Source: Mimachlamys varia (Eukaryota; Mollusca; Bivalvia; Pectinida; Pectinidae). From it: a stretch of DNA of 64,000 nucleotides. Below the pieces are notes generated by a model that was given only the letters and a program-made list of their open reading frames with translations, did no database searches and was not told where the DNA came from. The stretch covers positions 8,498,719 through 8,562,718 of the forward strand of contig OX392541.1 in assembly GCA_947623455.1 (NCBI GenBank). The letters are read 5' to 3'. The translations under genes were made by a program, and so were the position numbers. Shown here piece after piece: positions 38,938 through 50,900 of this stretch (positions are counted from its first letter, which is position 1; each line of letters starts with the position of its first letter).

Positions 38938-41900
38938 ATGGCAACACAGTACGAAAAGTTAAGACAGAAGAATTTAGAAGATAACAGAAGGATCTTGGCG
39001 GAAATCGGGTTATCAAACCCGGTAGGTTTTGTTATTTGTTGATTTTATGTTTTGATGTCTGTACTGTAGCAGAAAAAATAGGATCATCCATGAGATCATG
39101 ATCAAGTTGAATTCAATTTCATGATCAGTAACTTCGGAACTGAGGTATGCGTTGATCATTAGGACTTTGGTGATTTTGTTTCACATTTACGATGAAATAA
39201 ATTTAGAAGTAACATCGACATTGGTGATTGTGGTGTGTTCATGTAGTTTAACTAATTTATAGCAATTAAGAATTAAATCTTGCATTAGTGGGCGGGGCAG
39301 TCTTCTAACCAAAAATTACCGAAATGATAATAACGGACTTTAAAGTTGATTAAAATTTGATAGTCTGATAGACCCACACCCTGGTGACATCACATTGGGT
39401 CAAGGACTCATCTCGCATGTGACTGACATATTGCTTATTTAACCCAAAAACGCAAATCAAAAACACTAAGTGAATTCTACTTCTAAAATGACTATTTAAA
39501 TTTGCACAAAGTCATGCCACCAAAAATTAACATTGCTTATTTTAATACCATGATCGCAGACTTAGATTAACAAATCTAATTCCGTGCAATGATGAATCAT
39601 AATGACATTTGTTCTCTTTAATTTTTGTCTGGCTACTAATTAAGCAAACAAAAATGTTACCAAATCCAACTTTAATTATAAATGGATTAAAAGAGAAAAT
39701 AATTTTTAAAAAATCCCAATTTTATTCTAAGATTGATATATCCACGTCTTAAAAATTGTTGACATAAAATGAAATAATTTTCCTATTCTATTATAGTTCA
39801 AAGGTTTACCAAAGGTCTCCCTCAAGAAGAGTGTATTTAACAGAGCTAATAAAAGAAAACCAGAAGGCTATTCCGCTCCACCTGCCAAAAAGAGGATCGT
39901 CGAAGATCTAGAAAATACAGGTTCCCTAAGAGGAAGTAGAAGGAAATCGGCCCGAATTCAGGGAAAGGTAATATGGGTTGAATCAAATACAACACACAGC
40001 TGGAATTTCAACAAATTTTATTGTAAACAAAAGGATCGGACAACAGGCAAGCCTATATAAGTCCTCTCCTATGGGTACCACATATATAAAAACTAAAGTG
40101 AATAAAGAAAATAATATGTATCATAGACAGTAATGCATACACACACACCCTCACACACTCACACAACACATCTATATTAGATGTATACTCAGCCTATACA
40201 ATCTATAGATAAATGGCTTCAAGATAAGTGACCAACATGTGAAGTTCACATAATAATATGTATTTATATGTATTATATACAGACGAGCTGTATAGCTATG
40301 TGATATGTATTAAAATAATTTAAATTTTGAAGAGAATTGAAGTCGCTAGAGCACTGACAAAACAATCTATATTTAGTAACTATAACATTTATATGTTGAC
40401 AGTGGAATACTGAGACATGAACTCATTCAAGATATTATAGTACTTAACAAAATAAAGAATTTCATTGAAAAGAGTTTGGAAAATGAATTCGCTATAGCTA
40501 TGACAACAGTTTTACTATAAATAATAACAGTTACCTTAATGTTGACCATGTAATGCTGACACAAGAACTCATTTAAGGTACATGATGTATTATGGTACTT
40601 AATCTATACATAATATATGTAAAGTTTGATGAAAGTTTCTTGAGAGATGAAATGAATAAAGCAATGACAAAGATTTACGTAAATGTTAATACGATGATGA
40701 AGATTGTCTAAAAATAGCAACTGTGACCTTAATTTTGACTCTGGAACAGTGAAAACATACCTCATCCAAATCGTTTAGTACTATTTATATAATGTTGTAC
40801 ATTAATTAGAATAAGTTCATTAATATCATCTGATAGGTTACTATCTCCTGAGGTTAATAAAGTTGCATTACTAAAACCAACACGGTCTTTAATATCATTA
40901 ATTAGATACCTAGAATTACAGAAATGAGGACAATTGAAAAAATAGTGATCACTATTTTCACTTATTGCACCACAGGTACAAACTGGATTTGGGATAAGAT
41001 GATCTATAAATTTATGCTGATTCAAGTCACTTGCATCACTTCTTAGTTGGCACAAAGTAATATTTAATTTTCGACAGCTGGAATGTTTTAGGAATACTAC
41101 TATGCATGTACTTGTATTCAGGATAGGGGTGTCATGATTCAGACTTTTTTCGGTTCGGTTATCGATCATTTTTGGTCGGTGTTCGGTTCAGGCAACATTG
41201 TAATCTTTGTATTTCATATCTTATAGACGAACTAAACAGAACATTCGGACACTAAAATAACTTTTAGTATGCTAACAAATTATAAAGTTTTTGACTGAAT
41301 TCTGGCTTTTATAACCAATTGGAGAAGTCAAGGGATTTTATGGGATTACTAGTAGCAAAATTTCTATGAGATTTCACATCTGTATAAAGTAATACAATTT
41401 TGAATTTTTAATGGGGTTTTGAAAACAAATATGGGCAAGAATACCAAATCTCGCCCCAAAGTACTAGTGATACCTGTGGCTCTCTGCCAGACTGCAACTA
41501 TATCTAAATTGTCATATGTTAATTAAAATAGAACATAAATCAATACACAAACTGTAAAATATCAATACTGTAAGTTGTGACTGTCCGCTTTGGAATGTCA
41601 TTCATATACAGGTAACAATAAAAACAAATCAAAATACCGAAACAGCTCTTAAAAGTACCGAAACAAAGGTACCTGAACAAATTGCAAAAAGTGCCGAAAC
41701 AACATTTATTTGAAGTACCAAAACAACCAGGTGCCGAAACGACTGTACCCCTCTGCTTTCTGGCCTGGGCAAACTTTAACTTTGGCCCGATTCTTGGTAT
41801 ATTCCTTGTTTTGGAGACATGGACTGATGATGTACGTGGGTCCCGTTAATTTCTTCACTGTGTCTTACAAATTTTGCATTCAGTCATTCTTTTGTCTAAT

Positions 41901-44900
41901 TATAAAACACCATCCTTGTTAAGGTAAGCAAAATATTCCCACAGAGGGTTTTTGTTGGGCTGCCATTTCGTATCATCTAAACAATACAGGTGTGTTTTCA
42001 GCCTGACTACGTAGTAATATAAATAGGCAAGGGCGTGTATCATTTGAAATAAAACACAAAAATGCCTTTGCTGCTTAACAGACGACAACGACTGACTTAT
42101 TCAGAACCAAAGCGAAATAAACAGCAAACCAAACCGTGAGCTTATGAACCTCGGTTAACCGTCCTTTTCGGTTAATTGTGACACCCCTAATTCAGCATTT
42201 TGTTCTGGTATTTTGAGGTGGGTTCACATGTGCTTGGGACATGGTTATGATGTCAACATAGTACAGTAGATCGCCACTTACTCGAACTTGTGCGAACCAT
42301 ATCAGTTGTTTGAGGAATACATGGTATTCGAGTAATCCGAGGTGGACTGAATATATTTATGAACTCTGTCCGGACCAAAAGACAACGATCGTACACCCCT
42401 ACCTGCCATGTTGACAAAACCACCCCAATTTAATTTCTCTGTGCAGGATGTCCCAACAAAGGAGGAACTGGAGGAGGAGTTAGAAGAGTGGGAGGAGTCT
42501 GACAACCGACACCGCCCTGTTGCTAAAAATAGGCCCAATTTTTACGGGGCTGTGGAAGGCAAGTTGTTATAACGGCTGTATCCCACCTTCCCCACTTTTT
42601 AAAAAAACATATTGGGGAGAATGTTGTTAGAAGGATTATAGTCTGTTTCTGAATAATTTCGGAATTATTTACCTGTGTTCTTACCTGAGTTTTTACCTGT
42701 GTTTTAATCAGTAATGAACCTCTATATCTTATATGGATATATATGTTTTATTATACATTTGCAGATACATTTGCACTTAAAATAAAAAAATATTGAAAAC
42801 AATATTTTTCAAATGGAAATTTTGTTTATCAATGTAATATATGTTTATCATATAAGACTAGAATATTATATGATAAAAATTAGAGTCTGTTGTTTAACAA
42901 ATCATTATTAATTAAAAATCTTATAAATCTTATAATAGGTCAGTAACCTGAACAAGTTTTGATATAATTGTATGAATAGAATAAACTTAATTTTACTGCA
43001 ATGTATGTAATATGAAATAGTATTAATAATACTGTGTATTTCTCTATGTGTAACATTAATGAAGTGTCAATAACCAGAACACATTTTGATATAATTGTAG
43101 CTGTTAAATATGAATGATATATACTAAATTATGCTGTATTTTGTGTAATATGAAATAATATTAATTAATAGAAAAATAAAGAAATGAATAGTTAAAAAGT
43201 AAAAATAAATGTTTTTCTGATGTAATCATGTGTTGAGGATGTACACCTCTGAGAAGTCAAAATGTTCCTGTATTAAACTTTTGTTCTCATATACATTTTT
43301 GGAAAAGGGAGTTCAAGGCATGACATAAAATGCAAAGACAATGATATGTCCGTGTGCTCGTTTTTGTGCTATGATCGGTCAAAGATACCAATATGACATA
43401 TAAGCAATTTTAAATGAATTTTGTAGTTTTGACCAATTGCGCGATATCTTCATACGATATCTTCCAAATTTGTGATCCGAAATGTATGAAAGTTAGCAGA
43501 AATGACAAAATTAGTGTTTTCTTCTAAGTTATGGAAGTAAAATATCTCTAACTTAATATTTTTACTCAGGAAAGCAATTTGAGTTACCCCTACCCCTTAT
43601 TTTTTAATGAGAAAATGATCATTTTTTCACCATTTTTTGCAGATTAACCGCTTAATAAAAAAAGTTCCAGTTACACTAAATATATGAAAAAAATACTGAA
43701 ATTGTATAATTATCCACTTTATAGCATAATATTTCTATAAAACTGAACATTAAAAAGTTGAACAGCAAAAATGAGCTTGCTATAATTAAAAATGGCTAAA
43801 CACTGATGTTTTAAAGAGAGCGTTATAGCATCAAAAAGGTGAAATTTTGGCCTTTCGCAAAGTGCATAAAATAGACAGAAATATGCATATTCAAAATGGC
43901 CGCCAAATTGGTAATATTTTTAAATTCATGTAAAAAAGTTCTACAGCAGGGCTCACGCTGTCGGTAGCCAATGTAGCCATTGGCTACTTTTAATTTTTAT
44001 TGGCTACTGAAAATTCAAAGTGGCTACTCAATTGACTACTATGCTTAAAAAAATTGGTGAAAAAAACCTGAAATTTTCGTCTCGAAATAAGTCTGTCTAC
44101 TCCCTTGTGTATTGTCACCCGACAGGTACAGTGTACATAATCAGGGCCGTCACAGTCGAGCGCACGCTACATGACTGTGAGGAATTTGTCTTTGTTTAAG
44201 ATGTCACACCAATTATAGCATGCTTTCCACAATTGTTGACGATATAATTGGTTTTGATGATATAACTGATGGTTGGTGGCATGGGGTCAGGTTAATTTGA
44301 TAGCCAAAATAAGATACGAAAACACGGCTTGATCAGTGAGGCACACGTGGTTGTTTACGGTGTACACCTGTCAGTGTGCTGATAACGGCTTCTTACATAA
44401 ACATGTCGGCAGCACTGCCCCATCGGATTGTCATCACATCAATTTGAGGAAACTAGGTAAGTTTTAAAAGTATTTAATGATGGGGAAAACAATAACGGGC
44501 ATAGTGAATGGCTTCCCTGATAGAAACATTTGACTAACCGGGGCGGGGACAGCACCGTGTTATTCTGGAATGTATGGTGGGCTTTTTAATTAACCAATGC
44601 AATCATGCTTCAGTAAACATTTAATCAGGAAGGGGGCCGGGGTACAGTGCTTCATTTAACTTTCTTGATATGTTGTTAATAAAATCATGTTTTCATTCGA
44701 AAGCTGTTGTTTGAACACAGCAATTGTTAATTAGAGCTCGAGTAGCTTATGTCGCAGGAATGCAAACCATTGTAACAGATAGCACAAACCAGTAAAAAAT
44801 TACATGAAATTAAATGAAAATTGTCTTTTCTATCTCGTCTTCAGTATTACTAAAAACTATTTTCGTTGAATTTACAGGTGACAACAGTCACGAAGCCACA

Positions 44901-47900
44901 ATGAGACAATAAAGAGGGCAACAACAAAATGTAATACAGAGCTGCTAAATGGACATTTTAAGAACTCAACAACTTAGTGTAACTCTGTCAACAAAGTTCA
45001 TGATATAAAATGCATAATTATATGTATTTCTGTGACTTTTCCAGAAAGTGTCACATAATATGCCAGTTTAATACTTGAACAAATTAACCAATCATAATGA
45101 TTATTTATGAATGATTTGTGCATCTCTGATATGATCTTGAGCAACTGATGGATTTTGATCTGAAATGAAAGTGCTGATTTTCACTGTCAATATTGATGTT
45201 ATTTATTGGTAAATGTGAAAATAAAGTATATGGTATTCATGTATGTTGTGGCTTTGTTTCTTCAAAGTTATAGCCATTATCTGAAAGTATGAATTCTAAA
45301 AATAAGATCAGTATGTACAGTAAGCCTCTATCTTAATTAAAAATAATGTAATGGTTAACTTTTAGGCATTGAATGTAATAGCATTTGGAGAGACGACGAG
45401 CCAAGGACGAATAAAGGCCGCGAGAAAAAAGACTACTTAGAAAAAAATGGCTACTGAAAATCACACTTGGCTATTTTTTTTGGCTACTAAATTTTTTGGT
45501 CCAGGGTGAGCCCTGTACAGACACTTATATTTTTGACACAATTTTCAGATGCATATTTGCTATTAAAATTGATAATAATTTCTTAAGTATAACAAAAAAT
45601 CTTTAAATGAGACAGAAACGAGACTTGAACGTGACTGGAACCTCAGAAGTGTACATCCTTAAGTCTTAAATTGCTGTTAATTTAATAAGTAATAAGTATA
45701 GATATAAATCAAAGTATTTTTCACTATATACTCAGTACATATAGGCTGTATAGTCATATACAGGTAAATGACACAGGTAACTTTCACACAGGTAACTTTT
45801 ACACAGGTAAGTTACCTATAGCTAGTATGAAACAGACTATAATTGGTTTGCCATTGTTCTCTTATATCAACACATTCCTTTGTTATATAAAAAGTGGGGA
45901 AGGTGGGAACCCCCCGTTATAACTACTACATACTGAATAGCTTGTTTTTAGGGGGAAAAAACGTTGTTTGAAGAAAAATAATTTTTAGCTCAACTGCCAG
46001 AATAGCAATTGAGCTTATGCCCTGGTGCAGTGTTGTCTGTCTGTAGATCATTTTTCCTTTTAATCAGTTATGAGTCATGTATCACATGGCAGAATTTTAC
46101 CAAACTTGGCCAGAAACATCCTTGGATGAATGGGGATTAAATTTTGTATAAATGGTGGGTCTAACTGGGGGCCTAAGGGATCAGTCAGATAATGGAAATA
46201 TAGTGAATTGTTTAAGATCATTATTGTTCTGAAGGATATTGTTCAAACTAGGTCGGAAGCTTTCATGTGTGAAGGGGGTACACTTTTGTATAACTGGTGG
46301 GATTGAACCCCCATCCCTCCCTACACACCTTTCTTACACTGAACAGCTCAGTCTTAAACACATTGAAATGATGGATAATTGAGATATACACTGGTAAAAT
46401 TAGAAATACACCTGTCCAACAAACCAATTTCATTCCATCTACCATTTAAACTTGGTATGTGTATTAGGAATACACGAATACTATTGTCATTGTGTGTTTA
46501 ACAAAGTTGGATTACTAATTTTCAGGTGTGGAAATTGGCACTGTGTGGGAAACTCGCATGGAGGCATGCAGAGCAGGTATACACAGGTAAGTGTTTTAGG
46601 GCAGGTATACACAGGTAAGTGTTTAGGGCAGGTATACACAGGTAAGTGTTTTAGGGCAGGTATACACAGGTAAGTGTTTAGGGCAGGTATACACAGGTAA
46701 GTGTTTAGGGCAGGTATACACAGGTAAGTGTTTAGGGCAGGTATACACAGGTAAGTGATTAGGGCAGGTATACACAGGTAAGTGTTTTAGGGCAGGTATA
46801 CACAGGTAAGTGTTTAGGGCAGGTATACACAGGTAAGTGATTAGGGCAGGTATACACAGGTAAGTGTTTAGGGCAGGTATACACAGGTAAGTGTTTAGGA
46901 CAGGTATACACAGGTAAGTGATTAGGGCAGGAATACACAGGTAAGTGTTTAGGACAGGTATACACAGGTTAGTGTTTAGGGCAGGTATATACAGGTAAGT
47001 GTTTTAGGGCAGGTATACACAGGTAAGTGTTTAGGGCAGGTATACACAGGTAAGTGTTTAGGGCAGGTATACACAGGTAAGTGTTTAGGGCAGGTATATA
47101 CAGGTAAGTGTTTAGGGCAGGTATATACAGGTAAGTGTTTTAGGGCAGGTATACACAGGTAAGTGTTTAGGGCAGGTATACACAGGTAAGTGATTAGGGC
47201 AGGTATACACAGGTAAGTGATTAGGGCAGGTATACACAGGTAAGTGTTAAGGGCAGGTATATACAGGTAAGTGTTTTAGGGCAGATATTGAAAGTTGATG
47301 TCAAGCCCTTGGCCTTGTTGGTCGATTTTTGATATCTCCACCATAATGACCTATAAAATCATGAAGTATCATCCAGAAACTTGTTACAATATGGTGCAGT
47401 TCTGTTTCTAAAGAGGAAGGCCCCTTATAGCTACAAGCATCTTCAGGCCCCTTGTGTATCAAATGTCAAGTTGGTCCATGGGTAACATAAATAAAACAGG
47501 AAATAAAAATAATAATTAAAATATGTGTCTTTTGTAATTACAGACCAACAGTCGCGGGGATCCATGCGGGGCCTGATGGAGCTTACTCCATAGCCCTTTC
47601 TGGGGGTTACGATGACAATGTTGACCTGGGAGAAGGTTTCACCTATACTGGAGAGGGTAAGTCGACCTTTATAATGGAGAGCGTCAGTCACAAACTACTA
47701 TATTCCTGAGCACTTTTGTTTTTGCTTCTGGCATTGTACAGTATACAGTAAAACCTTTTTGATTAAAAAAAAGTAGGTGGGGTTGGATCCCAAATTATTT
47801 TAATTATGACGATATTCTACTTCCATAAATAGAGTATAATCTGTGAAATAAGTAGTTACTGTTGTATGAGACAATATTCAGATGTTTTCTGATTTCATAC

Positions 47901-50900
47901 TTTTCAGGAGGGAGAGACCTGAAAGGAACAAAATCTAACCCCAAGGTAAGAACTTAACCCCAAGGTAAGAACTTAACCCCAAGGTGAGAACTTAACCCCA
48001 AGGTGAGAACTTAACCCCAAGGTGAGAACTTAACCCCAAGGTAAGAACTTAACCCAAAGGTAAGAACTTAACCCCAAGGTGAGAACTTAACCCCAAGGTG
48101 AGAACTTAACCCCAAGGTGAGAACTTAACCCCAAGGTAAGAACTTAACCCCAAGGTGAGAACTTAACCCCAAGGTGAGAACTGAACCCCAAGGTGAGAAC
48201 TTAACCCCAAGGTGAGAACTGAAATGTATTTGAAACTCGACTTTGTAAGCAAATACCTGGAGATCAAACAAAAAAGTTCCATTTCCTTTATTGAACAATC
48301 TTAATATTGTTCTAGAGTTTAAATGGTCTAAAAACATTGTCTTGTATAACTTAATTGATGTAGAAATGTATAAAAACATTATATTAAATACATCAGAGAA
48401 GGGCAGACGGGTGACACTATTTCAGAGGCTCCACCACCCTTCAAACATTTAAAAGTGATTAATTGAGGAATGACTGGCAGATCTTGTTTTCTCTGATATA
48501 TATCAATACAGTTGCCTCTCCAACACAATTATGGAGTCGCCTTACTGTAATTTTGTTTGCCCATTTTTACAGCCGATATAAGGCTGTTTCCCCCTGTCAA
48601 AATTCGAGCTATTTTCCCAAAATGACGGAAAATTCAAGAATATTTTCCCAATTTATCTGAAAATCCATTTCATTTTCCCAATTCAATAAGACACAATTGC
48701 AAGCTGCTGTAAAATCTAGGTAGCAAAGACACTGCCTTAACGTGTCAAGAATATTTTTGTAAGTAAACATGCAATAAGTTTATTGAGGAGTGTAACACAT
48801 CATGTATGAAGGGATGGATTAACTTGACATAATTTTCACAGAGATTGGATAATACTGGAGACCTGTTAATCTCTTATGCAGTACTTGTGTTAAGCTTAGG
48901 TATCGCACCTCTGAAGAAAACGTCTTACAATTGCCACTTACCTCAATAAATCATTGAAACCTGAACTCTCAGTTATACAGTGTGTTTCTGTTGTAGAACC
49001 TGCGGACAGCAGCCCAGTCTAAAGACCAAGAGTTGACACGTGGAAACCTGGCTTTGAGTCGCAATGTGACCAGTGGTCACCCTGTCCGAGTCCTTCGAGG
49101 ATACAAACTAAAGAGTCCCTTCGCCCCGGAGGAGGGATACAGATACGATGGTATGTACATAATGTCTCCAGATGAACTTATTATGAAAATACAGCAGATA
49201 CATTTACCGGCGTTTTGGAAACAGTGTCTGCTTTTCTATTAATTATTGAAAGTAGTGTTACTTTCTTTAAATGTAATTAAATATTGGACCTAGTGATCTG
49301 ATACTGCTGTCGGCGAGAGCCTTGACAAAGACTTACAAGGCCTGCATAAATATTCGCGGGTGTGCTATGATTTATAAGTTCTATCCAAAACTGTTTCATT
49401 TGAAGAACTAGACAAATTGTTAGTTCCTCATAAATCAGCCCATGCTGTGAGAGTCATCCATCAATAGTTGATGCTGAATATATCATGAAATAATCAAAAT
49501 TGTGAAAGACGATCTTCTCGGTATTTAAACATTCTCACATACTTTGAAGTAGAATTACCCATTATTGTATGTCTCACTTTTCTCGCTTTGTCGATGATAT
49601 TAATAAGTCCAAAATATTTAAGAACTTAATTATGATGGTATCAGTAATAGTGCTAAGCTTCAATTAAATCAGATGCACAATAAAAAGTGGATTTTCACGC
49701 AAATTCTCAAAATTCGCATGTTTTTTTCCCCAAAAACCAAAACCTATGTATCAATTTCCTTAAAATATAGGTAAGCTATATAACATCCTCGATATCCAGG
49801 GGTTGCGATCACTACACTCTCTTCACCTCTGGAATATGTCGTGGCAAAAATGAAAGCATGTTGAGGTAAAAATAAAACAACTACCCAATCGCTAGGCTGC
49901 TTGCCTGTTCTTTGAAGATTACAAAGGAGCTGCAGCCAACTTCAAAGCTTGTCAATTTTTACCGTTATGTGACGATGAGATTCTTTTCTAAATCTAAGTG
50001 TCGGACTAGTCTTATCTAATCAACAAGGTGGCGCACAGGATGTCTTCATTTTTTCCATGACATATATTCCAGGAGTGTAGAGAGTGTAACCCCTGGATAT
50101 CGAGGATGACTATATATATAGGTGTTCAGTATATGATAGTGTGAATAATGTGACCAAGTTTCAATGCAACTGGATATATTATAGCATTGTGAACTTTACT
50201 GCAAATGTTGATGCTGCCACTGGAAATTTAGCACCTTTGTCTCGCTTTCCATGACAATCGTCAACGTTGGGACAAAAAACTATTTCCAGGCCCACATTCA
50301 GGAACCTTTCTCATGCTCAAGCACGGTTTCTATGCTCAATCTTATTTGCTTACAACTTGCTTAAATCAGGTGGTATATTCAAGAGATCTTCTAAACACTT
50401 TAAAAATGGTGTTGACTTTTAAGTCCCGCAATATTGGCCATTAGCATATATATAAGCCGTGATTGAGCATCAGAATGGTCTCTTTAGTAAAAGATCTGTA
50501 TATAAGTTTTATGTTTTGACATCTCATCCTTTGGTAGGTATGTACCAGGTGGAGAAGGCGTGGTGTTGTAGCGGACTATCTGGGTTTCTTGTGTGGAAGT
50601 TCGCAATGAAGCGATGCCCCGGTCAGGCTCCGCCTCCCTGGACCATCTTGGATGTATGTATAGAATCACCAACCCTCTATAGATAAAAAGTCACACTGAA
50701 GTGCACAAACTTCAGTAAATTAGACTTTCACCATTTATAGTCCTCTCGAGGAAACATGTACCTGCATCATTTAGTTCTAGGAATATATTGCAGATTAGCT
50801 ATTAGGGGGACATGTTTATGTTAACAAATCTCAAATCTAATGATGTGAAAAGTCAAATATATTTTCATTGATAACAAATCTCAGATCTTGTCTAGAGTTG

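Noticed and set aside
41710..41922. 70-codon ORF
   Set aside because: Lies inside the hAT-like element and shows no transposase similarity.
46577..46586. Exon 4 of the SRA gene ending at 46576 (CAG/GTATAC)
   Set aside because: That donor puts exon 5 out of frame. Ending at 46586 gives the conserved [12 protein letters not shown].
46759..46965. Minus-strand ORF with CPKHLPVYT repeats
   Set aside because: Antisense reading of the exon-4 donor minisatellite; no independent gene evidence.
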